Source of the DNA: Saururus chinensis
Lineage: Eukaryota > Streptophyta > Magnoliopsida > Piperales > Saururaceae
Direction of reading: 5' to 3'
DNA length: 64,000 nt
Assembly (NCBI GenBank): GCA_035235625.1
Contig: CP141148.1
Coordinates: 22,693,057 to 22,757,056 of the forward strand
The notes under the pieces are model-generated. The model was not told the DNA's origin. It ran no database searches and saw only the letters and a list, made by a program, of their open reading frames with translations. Below are positions 10,473 through 22,535 of this stretch, in pieces. Made by a program: the position numbers and the translations under genes. Position 1 is the stretch's first letter. Every line of letters begins with the position of its first letter.

Positions 10473-12481
10473 TGTCATGACCCGGATTTTAAAACACATT
10501 TTTAAATGAAAAACAAACATTCGACAATTCATGAGAATTTTTTTGAAAAAATCAAATCAAATTAGCAGACTAAATATCCAAGTCATAATCATTGAGGTTC
10601 GTAAATACGGATAGCAAATCATATCATATCATAAGATTATCCAAAAATCCACAAATAAGTAAATAATCCATCTAAGTGCAACTCTTACATATGTCTGGAA
10701 ATAAGCAATTAATCAAAGTTGGTTCTCACACCATTATTACAATCATTCAAAATGTACTAAAATAATGGAACTAAATCCTACTGAAGCTAAGTCGTCCTCA
10801 ATCTGATAGTCCGATCCCGATCTTGCTAATCCTCACCAAAAGATCCTACAAAACCATATCGCTAAGTATATAATACCCAATAGGAAAGCTGAATAATATG
10901 TGCAAAATGTCATAACATTTTATGCAAGTCTGTTAGGTTTGTACATAAACCAATTATCAAATCAATACTTATTATAATTCCCCATCAGTTTCCCCCTCTT
11001 AGGAAAACTAATAACCCGTCTAACTTCATAGACAGACAGATACATCAAATGTCAACCTAAGTGACAAATCATACACTCACCGTAGACCACCTACCAAGGA
11101 TAATCCATGATAAAACTTTGGAATCCACCAGGACCCTGAAATCTACCAGGAAGTGCCATCTCCCATCCTAACCCCTAAGGACCTGACAAGAGTGGAAGGG
11201 CATGGCCCACAACTTCACATGAACAGAAGTGGTGAGATGTCAACTAAGCAGGATGGCAGTGACTCTAACTGCGTGTACACTAAATGATCCTCAATGTATC
11301 AGTGTGAGCCCAGCTCACACACAAGTCCCTCCAATGGGGAGGTGCAACTACACGGTCAAATCAAATGGCTCATGAATAGAGCATAGACTCATAGGTCAAC
11401 CCTAACTCCATTAACCTCATTAGACTGGGTTAAGGCCCCCCAAAGCCATCCTTAGCTCATCAACCAACTCAGTTGCTAGGTCCAAGCCCCCATTCACTTC
11501 ATAAACTGGTTTTCAACCCCTCCAACGGTAATTTAGTCTTTATCTAAATTAGGTGTCAACCCCCAATCCAAAGCCCTCTACCCTTAACAATTATTCTTTA
11601 TTAATTTCTATGCATTGATTCTCAAGATGCAACTATACACAAAACAAATTAATAAAGTCTAGCAACCTAGCCTGGGGTCATCTTCAACCTTCGAATGTTT
11701 TCCCTTTCTTTTTTATGGACAACTCAATCAGAGCAAGACGGCGGCCTCTAGTAGGAGCACGACGGCGATCTCCGGCCGGATTCCGCCCAGGTCACGGAAC
11801 ATAAGGTGGAGAGGTGATGGCGTTTCCGGCGTCTGGCCTTTGGCACGCGCCTCTTTCCTACATCCCGAATCACCTCGGCTGAAGAAAAAGGGTTGTGCTC
11901 CCCCAGTGGCAGATCCACGGCCGGAATGGCAAGCACTGCAGCTGGTAGTTGGAACCTAGGAGGCAGAGATGGCGAAGCATCACCCGCCGTTCGGCGGTTC
12001 GAGCGACTGATTTCTCTTCCTCCCCCGATCCAACTGATTGTTTTTTTTCTCTCCGAAGGCAATCTCCTGTAACGACCCTGAATTTCCAGTAAATTTCTAA
12101 TAAGCTAATTTTAGAGTTGGTAGCATAGTTTTTAATTAGTTAGAGTTTGTTACGTATTTAATATTTATAAGATTATGGTACAGTGCGGAAAGACTAGTGT
12201 TACGGCTTTCAAAGCGCTCGATTCGGACACCAGGGCCGAATGTTACGGCCTCAAGAAAGGTGCCATATGGGCGGGACCCACCTTAGAAGTTTGAGATAAT
12301 CTACCCATGTGGGGTCTAGTTTGGTAGGGCTCATCGATACGAGCCCAATGGTGTCAAGAACGTGTGAATCGGAGTCCGGAAGATAAAGATACACGCGTTT
12401 AAAGTTTTCGGTTTTTTTTAAAGAAAAATATTATAAAAAGAAAGGCTGACGCAAGCTGACACACGCAGCTAACATCAGCCG

Positions 12482-12727
12482 GTGCCACGGTGGCTGCACC
12501 GTGTGAACTCAGGGCCCCATGGCGGGCCCATGTCACGTGGGACCGGGCCCGTGATGATGCGCGTCGCGATCCCGACACGCATCGTCACGCTGATCGGAGC
12601 GATGGGGCCCGGGCGGCACAGGATATGCGCGCGTGACACGAGTCACTTGTGTGTTGTGTCCATGTGATGCGCGATGAGCACGCGCGACATGGCGAGCATG
12701 GGCCCCACATGCGCGCGCCTATAAATA
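12482..12727 (+). promoter_or_regulatory. GC-rich LTR promoter with TATA box, copy 1
   Basis: A GC-rich, CpG-rich segment (many GCGCG, CACGCG motifs) ends in GCGCCTATAAATAG; the TATAAATA is at 12720-12727. The 61-codon frame inside is a by-product of base composition. The TATA-containing part is duplicated at 13041-13212. Confidence 0.55.
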
Positions 12728-13040
12728 GTGGTCTCGGGCCTCATTTTTTGGGTTGTTTCGAGTTTTTCCACTTCTGAACCTATTTTCCTCCGTTCTCAAC
12801 CATTTTAAGTCAGAATCGAGTGATTCAAAAGGTGTGTTCTACTAAATTTAATGTTCTGGATGTGGTGGTGGGGTCGTTTTCTTCATTTGAGGCTTCTACA
12901 CTTATGAATTTGTAACCAAGGGTAAAGGTAGGGGGCTTTAAACTCTAAACGCGTGCTTAGTATAACTTTTTATGCATGATTTGACACGATTAAGCTTATG
13001 CGACTGATTTATGTAAGACATGCTTATGTGACTGATTTAT
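12556..13040 (+). repeat. Tandem duplication in the LTR, copy 1 (485 bp)
   Basis: It starts GATGCGCGTCGCGATCCCGA and ends with a GTGACTGATTTAT segment. The next unit begins GATGCACGCCGCGATCCCGA exactly 485 bases later, and the two stay aligned almost without gaps. Confidence 0.9.
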
Positions 13041-13505
13041 GATGCACGCCGCGATCCCGACACGCATCGTCGCGCTGATCGGTGCAATGGGGCCCGGGCG
13101 GCACGGGATATGCGCGTGTGACACGAGTCATCTGTGTGTTGTGTCTATGTGTTGCGTGATGAGCACGCGCGACATGGCGAGCATGGGTCCCACATTTGCA
13201 CGCCTATAAATAGTGGTCTCAGGCCTCATTTTTTGGGTTGTTTCGAGTTTTTCCACTTCTAAACCTATTTTCCTCCGTTCTCAACCGTTTTAAGTCCGAA
13301 TCGAGTGATTCAAAAGGTGTTTTCTACTAAATTGAATGTTCTGGATGTGGTGGTGGGGTCGTTTTCTTCATTCGAGGCTTCTACAGTTATGAATTTGTAA
13401 CCAAGGGTTAAGGTAGGGGGCTTTAAACTCTAAACGCATGCTTAGTATAACTTTTTATGCATGATTTGACACGATTAAGCTTATGTGACTGATTTATGTA
13501 CATGT
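13041..13505 (+). repeat. Tandem duplication in the LTR, copy 2, with second TATA box
   Basis: Nearly identical to copy 1 with mostly transition differences at CpG sites (e.g. GCGTGTGACACG for GCGCGTGACACG), as expected after methylation. Its TATAAATA is at 13205-13212. Confidence 0.9.
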
Positions 13506-15133
13506 TATGTGATGAATTGTTTTAGCATGAATGTTGCTATGTTTTGAACAATGTGATGATTCATTCATGGGCTTAAGAATGATCATAGAGTGATGATGCC
13601 CGCTGAGAAAAATAATTGGCAAGTGGCACGCAAAGGGTAGAGCATCGTGGGAAAGCTCTGTCCCTAAGTGGCCCTCATTTGCCTCATGAGCGCCGAGGGT
13701 AGGCTATAGGGAGTCGTGGCTTGTGGATTTGTTGTGATTCAGAACAGTTTTATTTCTTGCATGATTTATCGTGATAAAGGTTTCTAAAGAAAATGTTGCA
13801 GGGTTTTCAAAGAGATTTCTGCTTAGCATCTCTTTTAGATTTTAAATCAACCTGCTGAGTATTTTAAAATACTCACCCACCCCCAGATTCTGCAGGTAAT
13901 GCAGCGAGGGCTGAAGTATAGGAAGAATAGTGTCTCAGATGTTTTATCTGCTCTCTATTTTTGGAAAATATGTAATATTTATATGACTGCAGTTTAAAGA
14001 CATGATGTGCCCGAAGACTTGTAAGGCTTGTAAAACTATCAACTCTACAAACCTAAGTCCATGGCCTGTGTGAAAGATTTTATTAAGCACATGTATAATA
14101 TTTTGTTGTGTTATAACTCTGTGGTATGCTTATGATTAATATAAAGCATATGTGACTGCGGTCCGCATTGACGACCGTCGTGTTTGGACGCACGTGTGCT
14201 GGCCGAGCGTGTCGAACAATTATGACGACTATATTTATATGTCAAAAAAGGGGCGGCCGTCACATCTCTAGAGAACAGAGGGTGGGATTTGGCAGAGAGG
14301 CCCAGGACGAAAGAAGGACCACAGGAAGAAGTGCCATGGGTGGCCGCTGCCGGAGATGCCGCCTCCGCATTAAACTCCCCCCCCCCTCTGCCTCCCTTTC
14401 TTTTGTTCACTTGTTTCCCCCGCCGGTTGAACACATGTTCCTTTCCGACGACCATGGTTTTGGTTAGAAAAAAAGATTTGACCGGTCATGAAAAAAAAGA
14501 CCGGTCAGTCGATGGCTAGTCGGCGACAGTCCACCCGAATCTAGATAATTTATTTTGCAGATTCACTGTTATGAGGAACAGTGATCTCTGCATTGCAGAA
14601 ATCCTGTTTATTTTATTTACAAACAACATATCATTTTATTTACAAATAACAAAGTGCAAATTTTCATTATCATACAAATTACATCACAATTATTCAATAA
14701 AACAACCATTAATCTTGACTCGAAACTCAGACAGCAAACCTACCTCTATCGCAGGTTTGTCGTTGATCCACAATCGCCGGAGCTCCGCCTTCGACCACCT
14801 ACTTCCTCCCAATGACCTCTTGTTTTTTTTAGGGCACAATTAGGGTTGTAATTAGGGGAATACCCAAACATATATAGAGAGGAAATTAGGGTTTAATTTG
14901 GTAAGGACTAAGCACAGTAGGATAGGGATTCCTAAGTGGCTTAGATTCTCCTAAATTAAGTGGTTTGTCCCCCACTTAATTGGGCCTATAATGAGCCCTG
15001 CAGATCTCTCTGAGCAGCCCAAAAAATGTTCTGCACAGCCCAAATTCTGTAAATTCTTTAAAAATAAATAAATAGGAAAAAATCAGGAATTTTTTTTGAA
15101 AAATACCTAAATTTTCCTGGACATTACACTTGG

Positions 15134-16620
15134 AGCCCATATGGAGGTATGCTAAAAAAAACCACACCTATTGGACAAGGCAAAACAATATCGTAAATAG
15201 TGTACATATGTCATGCATGTAGTGTCATAGATAACACATTTATTAAACTCATCATGTTATAGATGACACACAAGTCCCAAATCGTGTAATTGCATATACA
15301 TGATATAGCACTATATCGTCCTACTAATAACTCAATATGTACACTTGTGTTACATATCGTGTTTTCCTACACACGATACGCAAACTATTGTGTGATTCGT
15401 ATTACGATATACCTAAGGTGTGTATATAATATCGTGTTATTTATACTACGCTAATCGATCCAATTGTGTTCTAGATAATACAAAATTTTCTTGGAGCACA
15501 AATGAAGGCCCAATGAGAATTCCGGCGGTGGCGGAGCGCTCATTTTGTCTGCTTCTGATGTTTCGATGGGCTGATGATATGCCTCGAATCAACATTTCAT
15601 GAACAAGCCTAGCCCAATTATACCTCCCCACACTAGTCATGTCATCTATGAAGTCACACAGAGATGGGGATACAGATCTATTGCTCTATGTGAATAAAAC
15701 GAGGACCCCCACGTGCACAATGGCCAACCATGTCAAGTCCTCGTCGGAGGCAATTCGCCTGTTGCCAGCCACTTCTTTAAAAATTTCTTCAATCGGATTC
15801 TTCTCTGGCCGCTTCTCTATGAATAATTTTTTCAAGAATCGCCCCTTGCCTTGGGCAGCCTTCCCCTTGCCACTATCCAACTTCAGCAAGTTCCCTTTCA
15901 TACTCAAACTTATTTTTAGTGCGACTTCATTGACTATCAAGGGTAGTATTTTGCCCCGAATGTCGAAAACTTCTTGTGAGTCATACCAACACTCACCTAT
16001 TAGAACATCCAGGAGCAGCCTAGAGATAATTATTGGCTCATAATCGTATACTGAGTAGAGCCCAGTCTCCTCCAAGATTGCCTTGCATCCTAGCCTCGAT
16101 TCAATGAGGTCTTTTGATAGTCTAAGTCCAGCAGGAAACTATTTATTCCCATACCTAGTCTCCTCCATAGATTCTTTTTTTCTTCTCTTCTGATGCCTTA
16201 ACTGACTCCACCATTTGACTGTATTCTTGTTGCTCTTCGTTTGTAAAAGATGTTATACATATTTATATCAACAATAGGTTATGACCAAAATCAAAGAGTC
16301 GCATTGATTCACATTATGTAACTAACGTACAAATAAACGCTAAATGAACATATCATGTTATCAGATACACGATATGATGCCTTCTCAGACACGATAACAC
16401 AACAATTGAATGTCATCTTTTGAATATTGTGTTATCAATAACAAGTTATGTATGCTATGCATACACGATAGGACGACATCTATATTGAATATCGTATTAT
16501 CAATAACATGATATATTACATATCATATACTTGATAACACGACAATCTACTGAGGAGATAAAAGTAGTAAATGTGTCATGTATTCCATATCACGATATAT
16601 GAAAACTCGTGTATAATAAC
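15134..16620. mobile_element. Transposon-like unit with ATCGTGTTA subterminal repeats
   Basis: Both sides (15180-15470 and 16320-16620) are dense in short words of the type ATCGTGTTAT, CACGATA, GATAACACGA in either orientation, around a higher-GC centre with a decayed ORF. This layout, repeats at both ends around a coding core, is that of a CACTA or Mutator-type DNA transposon. No exact terminal inverted repeat or TSD was identified, so the limits are approximate. Confidence 0.5.
15446..16260 (-). pseudogene. Decayed transposon ORF, possibly plant-mobile-domain or DUF1985-like
   Basis: Read on the minus strand from about 16260: ITSFTNEEQQEYSQMVESVK and a Lys/Glu-rich stretch, then after frame changes SKDLIESRLGCKAILEETG, SQEVFDIRGKILPLIVNEV (15970-15910), a Lys-rich stretch, DEDLTWLAIVHVGVLVLFT ending near 15689, and then MTSVGRYNWARLVHEMLIRG with AGILIGPSFVLQ (15640-15500). 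The pattern 'IRGKILPL...EVAL', then 'GRYNWA..VHE.L', is like the aminotransferase-like plant mobile domain and DUF1985 proteins carried by plant transposons; that is recall, not a search. At least two frameshifts break it. It sits centrally between the ATCGTGTTA repeats. Confidence 0.4.
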
Positions 16621-17515
16621 AAACGATTTAGAGCTAGAGAAAGACCTTAATACGAAATTGATCGGTTCTGGATTAACCACTCGATCGACCGGTGATTCTA
16701 GCCAAAGTTCACTGCTTTACCTGGATCGCGTCAGTATACACTTGGACAGAACCTCACTTCACGGCCGAAACTCATTTTGGGGAGGAAATTTTTGAAATCG
16801 CTTTTCGGAAACAAGAAAAACCAAACTTTGCATTGTTTTTTTGTGTCTCACTGTTTGAAATTTGGAAATCAACTAGAGTTTTTTTCGAAATTGCCTATGG
16901 GATGGGTCGAAAATCAGAACTCAAGCTGAGGGTTTGCTTCTCACTGATTGGACTATCAAAATTGCCAATGGGATGGGTCGAAAATTAGAACTCACGCTGT
17001 GTTTTCGCTTCTCCCTGATCGGATTGTCGAAATCACCAATCCGCAAAATCATTTGTGTAAATGCGACCATGTAAAGGGTTTACATAATATAAAACTCTAA
17101 ACCCTGACTAGGAAATATGTTTAAAACTTTTCTTATATAGTGAAGTCCGGGTTTTTTGCAGTTTTTTGGTAAAACTAGGGAATATGAAATATTGTGTTCT
17201 TCGGCTAGGCAATATAGAAAAACTCTATCTGAAATATGTGCATAAATATCTTGGTGATATATTTCTAGAACTTACATATTTACAATTTAAGGAAAGAGGC
17301 AATATAAGCCAAATTTAGCCATCAGATACTATATGATCATGCACTCCATGAAAAAGTTAGATGTTAAAGTTTTTCATTAACAAAAATCTATGTGACATTG
17401 CAGGCTTCTATACAATTTTATATTTACTAAGGGTACTAAGCCTGAGTAAATAATATGCACATAGAAGGGCATCAGGCTCAAAAACCTAGGCTAACTACTA
17501 TAAGTAATGAAGCAA
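16621..17515. other. Intergenic, no gene; short 71-bp tandem repeat
   Basis: 16891-17032 holds two copies, 71 bases apart, of a unit starting TTGCCTATGGGATGGGTCG and containing AACTCAAGCTG and TTGCTTCTC. The rest shows no coding or RNA signal that I can support. Confidence 0.6.
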
Positions 17516-17530
17516 CACTACAACAAAATT

Positions 17531-18160
17531 GGGTATTAGTGACGCTTATATAAGCGTCGCTACAAAGTGATAATAACGACATATAACAAAACGTCGCAAA
17601 AAAAAACTACTATTAGCGATGCATAATCTTAAGCGTCGCTACTGGTAGTCTATTAGAGACGCATAAGTAAAAATGTTGCTACTACCTATCCTTTTAGCGA
17701 CGCTTACAAATATGCATCGCTAATACTTAGGTTATTAGCAACACTTATATAAGTGTCCTTAAAAGGTATATCTATTAAATTTTTTAAAAAAAAATTTAAA
17801 ACCATTAACGACGTATTTTTTCAAACGTTGCTAATAGTTTAAACTATAGCGACGTTTATAAACAAACGTCGTTAATAATTACCAATTTTAAATAAAAAAA
17901 TAAAAATTAAGAGGTAATAGTGACGCATGTTTATGCGTCGCTATTTACTGGACAGTATTAGCGACGTGTTGAACTATGCGTCGCTATTACCCTTTTTAGT
18001 AGCGACACATATATTTTTATTAAAAATTTATTTTAATTTTTTTTATTTTTTAAAATAAAAAATAATTAAAATAAAGTAGTAATAGCGACGTATATGTGTA
18101 TACGTAGCTACTAATTGTACTAATAGTGACATATACATGTATACGTCGCTATTAGTATAT
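17531..18160. repeat. Subterminal TATTAGCGACGC array, left side
   Basis: More than a dozen half-sites in facing pairs, such as TATTAGTGACGC then GCGTCGCTAC, and TAGTGACGCATG then ATGCGTCGCTATT, separated by AT-rich spacers. Confidence 0.9.
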
Positions 18161-18235
18161 TTATTTAAATATTTTTTGTAATTTTAAAAATTAATTTTAA
18201 AGAATAAAAAATATTAAAATTTTGAAATTAGAGGA

Positions 18236-19505
18236 GAGATAGTGTGTAGGTAGATAGGAGAGACGGGAGGGAAGAGAGAGAGAGAGGAGAGGGGAGGGAA
18301 GATAGAGAGAGGGAGATAGAGAGGAGAGGGGAGGGAAGTGAGAGAGAGAGAGAGAGAGAGAGAGTGGGAGGGAGGAGAGAGAGAGTTTATTTTGATTTTT
18401 TAAAAAATTTTATTAATTTTTTTATTTTTAAAATAAAAAAATAAAATTAAAATACGTCGCTATTAGTATTTTTATTTATTTTTTTTATTTTTAAAATTAA
18501 TTTTAAAGTATAAAAAATCTAAAAAATTTGAAATTAGAGGAGAGAGAGGGGAGGGAAGAGAGAGGAGAGGGAAGGGAGAGAGAGAGGGAGGGAAGAGGGA
18601 GAGGGGAGGGGAGAGAGGGAGTGGGAGGAGAGAGAGGGTGGAGAGAGAGAGGATAGGGAAGAGAGAGAGAGACAAAGAGGAGAGAGAGAGAGGATAGGGA
18701 AGAGAGAGAGACAGAGAGGAGAGGGAAGAGAGAGTGTGAGAGGGGAGGGGAGGGAAGAGAGAGAGGGAAGAGAGGAATTTTATTTTGATTTTTAAAGTTT
18801 TTATTTTATTTTTTAAAATAAAAAATAATTAAAATAAAATACTAATAGCGACGTCTAGAAATAAACGTCACTATTAGGGGCATGTATTAGCGATATATAG
18901 AACTATGCGTCGCTATTAGATGCCCCTAATAGCGACGTATAGGACTATACGTCGCTATTAATATTTTTATTTAATTATTTTTTTTATTTTTTAAATGAAT
19001 TTTAAGGAATAAAAAATATTAAAAAAGAGAGGGAGAGGAGAGAGAGGAGAGGGGTGGGAAGAGATAGATAGAGGGGAGGGAAGAGAGAGGGAGGGGGAGG
19101 GTGGAGAGGGAGAGGAGAGAGAGAGGATAGGGAAGAGAGAGAGAGAGAGAGGATAGGATAGGATAGGGAAGATAGAGAGTGAGAGGAGAGGGGAGGGAAG
19201 AGAGGAATTTTATTTTGATTTTTAAAATTTTTATTTTATTTTTTAAAATAAAAAAATAATTAAAATAAAATACTCATAGCGACGTATATTTATATACGTT
19301 GCTATTAGTGGCATGTATTAGCGACGTATAGTGATATACGTCTCTATTAGTATTTTTATTTAATTATTTTTTTTATTTTTTAAATTAAATTTAAAGAATA
19401 AAAAATATTAAAAAAAGAGGGAGGGAGGAGAGACAGAGAGGAGGGAGGAGAGAGGGAGGGAGGAGAGAGAGAGGCGAGAGAGGGGAGAGGGAGGAGAGAG
19501 AGATA
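18236..19505. repeat. Higher-order array of (GA)n blocks and hairpins
   Basis: Four polypurine blocks on the plus strand (18236-18392, 18537-18775, 19027-19208, 19412-19505) are joined by a conserved linker: TTTATTTTGATTTTTAAA, then AATAATTAAAATAAAATACT, then a facing pair AATAGCGACGT / ACGTCGCTATTA, then an AT run ending AAAAATATTAAAA. The block-plus-linker unit is repeated about four times with a length of 300-450 bases. The same plan, inverted, makes up 4990-6423. Confidence 0.9.
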
Positions 19506-22500
19506 AAATATTATTTATATTTTTTTATTTGTTATTTATTTTTATAAAATTAAAAAAATAAAAATAAAAAAGTATTACGTCGCTAATACTTAAAGGTATT
19601 AACGACATATATGTCTATATGTCGCTAATACCATTGCGTATTAGCGACATATTACCTATATGTCGCTGCTACTCAAGGGTATTAGCGAAATAAAAATTTA
19701 CATTGCTGGTAGCTGAAATCAAGACCACCAGGCACAGAATTTTGCTCCCTTCTACCACACAGTGTTGTTGCAACTCTTGTTAGGGCTTTAGACATCTTTC
19801 TGACATCGTTCTCAACTCCCCACTCATGGAGGTACCTGTTGAACCAAGTTTTGGGCTCAGCCCCTATTGGTCAGTTGTAACCATCTAGAGTCATTGCTTT
19901 TGCTCCCCAGTCCAGATCACAGACCAATTTCCTCCTCTGCTCCAAGTCCTTGTCCTCCAGTCACAACCCATAGCAACACTCCAGCCTCCTCCCTCACAAG
20001 TCCCAAACGGTCTTAGTAAATATGTACGTGTGTTGCATGTTTCACTTGGATTATGTATTTTTTAAGCAAAAAAATGGACGACCTGGTTCCCTTATATGCA
20101 CAAAAACTTAGCAATAATTTTATATTGCTAATACATATTCTATATGACCATGAACATAAACTCTATCAAACGAATAAAATTCTTATGGGAACCATTGTTT
20201 TCTTTATCAACAGATCTAAAACATCTAACCGTACCTTAAAAAACCATCATTCTCTTATGGTTGTGGTTTTAATGTTAAAACAATTTTGCTTTGTGCTTCT
20301 TTGGCAGCAATTTCAAATTCAGCCTTGTTGCTCTAGTAGGACTTGCAATTTCACCCAAATTAAGTCCAGACCCTTATTTTTCCACATTATTAGTTTTTTC
20401 TTTCTTTTGGATGCTGATTCGCATTTTGGCACGAAGCCCTTAGGAGCCCCACCTTTGGTCTTGGAAATAGAATTCCTTCTTTGCCTCTCACAAAATACTT
20501 GTGAAACAATTCTTCCTTGATTGATCATCAAGTTATTCTTAATTTCAATTCAACGAATCTAAATATAAAATAAATGCAAAGGGCGCGAATATGTGAAGTA
20601 GATGTGGATGGCGTTCTTGAATTGGTGAATGCGAATATTACAAGCATTTAATGGCTGCAAACTAATATGGAAAATAAATAATGTGGCCCATTCACAGATT
20701 TACTATATGAGATGTTGATAAACTTTTGAAGACAATGTAAGAAACGCATGTCTATTGTCATTTTCTTAATATCGTTAGAAAGTTTACTACAAGTTCTATC
20801 AAATGAGATCTTATAGGACTATGTATTCTCAAACTTTTTTAGGCCCTACCTATATAACACACTTCTTGATAATAATTTTTTTATATTTACTTATATTATA
20901 CATGTTCATATTCATGTACCTTTGACGCCCTTGGAAAACTCTCGAAGAGTTTTATCAAATGAGACATGTCATCAGACTAATCTTGAATATGAATAGCCTA
21001 CTCCGCGACATAAGGTTCTTCAACACCGTTATCTTCACCGACCTATAACATAATATTTAGTCTATGAGATTTAGATTCACAATTATCTACTATAAGTGTA
21101 TTTTGGTCGATAGGGACTTTGTGTGTATAATTTATAGTGATTACGATCCTAAAACCACGTATTCCAACTATAAAATGCAAGGGAAAACCTTTATTCTATA
21201 CATACTTTATTTATATTTTATCTTATCTAATATGAAAGTCATACAATTAAAAGTCTTATGTGATGATCAAATTTAATTAAGAGAAAGAAGGTCATGGTAT
21301 GAAAGAGCATCCCAACAAATGGATGCAAGCCAAACTCACGAATGATAATCCATTAATTCATAAATATGTGGTGGGTGATATATTTAACGTATCTATCCCC
21401 ATTTGTCCATTGACAAGTTAATCCTTTGGTGTGTAATCTCCTAATTAAGAAGAACTATTGTAATTTGTAATTAATACTTACAATCCCTTCATTTAACTCT
21501 ATAAGTTACCCAAACAGATAGAGATCATATATTTTTAAATTCGTTTCAAGTGCTTGACTTCTTCAAACGGGTCTGTTATAAATTTCCCCCCATGATTAGA
21601 AATTGGCTGAGATGTCTTCAAATCAGTTCCTATTAATTCAGGTCTATATAATGAAATAGATTACCCTCTCCTGCCAGAAGTCCATATAAATTTAGTTCCT
21701 TCTCCACTCTCTTATAACTTGTTTTCCAGTAATTTTATTCTATTTGGAATGGTAGATTATGCCCAAAGACCATTTTAATCTTTGGATGAGTATTTTTAGC
21801 CTGCTAACCCTTTCTATACGTTCTTCCTTTTCGATATACATAGATGGTGGACCAACCTGTTAAGGTGGTGGCCGGCTAAAAGAGGAGGTGGTGAACTACT
21901 CATCCTTATTCTCTTAAGCGAAAGGATACTTGTTTAACAACAGCTACTCAACTCGTATCTAAAGTAGATGGTATTAGCATAGCCAAAATAAATAGCTTAA
22001 TTCAGAGGGAAAAGTTAGCCTGCATTGGGCACACCTTGGGACACATGCGTCGGCTCATTACACCGTTGGATCTCGATTTGATTGATCATAATACATTTAG
22101 GGGTAGGGCCCGCTAGTAACAAGCGCCATCTACCGTATGCCCCACCAAATGTGCCAAGTGCATACTCACTATACTTTAATCCAAAACCACAAGGCATATA
22201 TAGAATTCCTCCGTTTTACCACATTTTGGTTGCAAGTTCTACACTCTCTCTAGGGTGTTAGGCATGCTAGGTTGGTAATCCTTTTTCAAGCCCCCATGTA
22301 ATTCTGTTTACTTATGACGATAATCTCAAATTTTTCTGAGGGTACAGTGAGCTTATATGATCACAGAAAAACGGACAACGCCTGGATGGTGATCTGTTCA
22401 GTTCAAAAAAAATAAAGAAAACCACAAGGAACTCAAAAATAAGAGCAAAATTCTAAAAGGAAAACAGAGAGAAAACTGGTGTGGAAGGAGGACCGGCACT

Positions 22501-22535
22501 CGCTAGTAAGAATTGAATTGGAGTTGATGGATGAA
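19506..22535. other. Interior of the CACTA-bounded region, no gene identified
   Basis: 19560-19700 continues the palindrome array. 19720-20010 is higher in GC and looks like an old coding remnant, but no domain is recognisable. 20053-20520 has an open frame on plus and a Lys/Arg-rich frame on minus (20319-20531, CERQRRNSISKTKGG...); neither matches anything I know. 20530-22530 is AT-rich without support for a gene and is the 3' side of the small minus-strand gene. Confidence 0.5.

Larger units (their letters stand above)
12068..14264 (+). mobile_element. Solo LTR, 2197 bp, TSD TCTCC/TCTCT, with duplicated promoter segment
   Basis: It starts TGTAACGACCC and ends GGCCGTCACA, flanked by TCTCC (12063-12067) and TCTCT (14265-14269), a 4-of-5 match. 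Removing it rejoins two halves of the reverse LTR 10473-15128. The block at 12285-12370 (CCCATGTGGGGTCTAG, then GGGCTCATCGATACGAG) matches the LTRs at 6640, 37750 and 38990. Inside it, 12556-13040 is repeated at 13041-13505. Near the 3' end, ATACTCACCCACCC and TGCAGGTAATGCAG resemble the U5-side text of related LTRs. No coding region is present. Confidence 0.8.
10473..15128 (-). mobile_element. Solo LTR, reverse, about 2.46 kb without its nested insertion, TSD CTAGG/CTTGG
   Basis: On the plus strand it begins TGTCATGACCCGG and ends CTGGACATTACA. Flanks are CTAGG (10468-10472) and CTTGG (15129-15133), a 4-of-5 match. Read on the minus strand it starts TGTAATGTCCAGG and ends GGGTCATGACA, matching the ends of the plus-strand LTR at 33926-35008 (TGTAATATCCCG...GGTCATGACA). 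The GC-rich minus-strand segment near 14800-14740 (GGCGGAGCTCCGGCGATTG then GGATCAACGACAA) parallels 34360-34420 (GGCTAAGCTCCGGCAAGAC, GGATCGACAACAG). It is interrupted by 12068-14264. The block at 11040-11480 recurs, reversed in the same sense, at 29940-30430. Confidence 0.75.

Noticed and set aside
14111-14519. Overlapping Arg- and Pro-rich frames on both strands
   Set aside because: They span the junction of two LTRs in GC-rich DNA, so no gene can run through.
18472-18675. Minus-strand Leu/Pro/Ser frame
   Set aside because: It is produced by the GA block on the plus strand.
20053-20531. 155-codon plus frame and 70-codon minus frame
   Set aside because: No family motif, no splice context and a T-rich composition; not supported as a gene.
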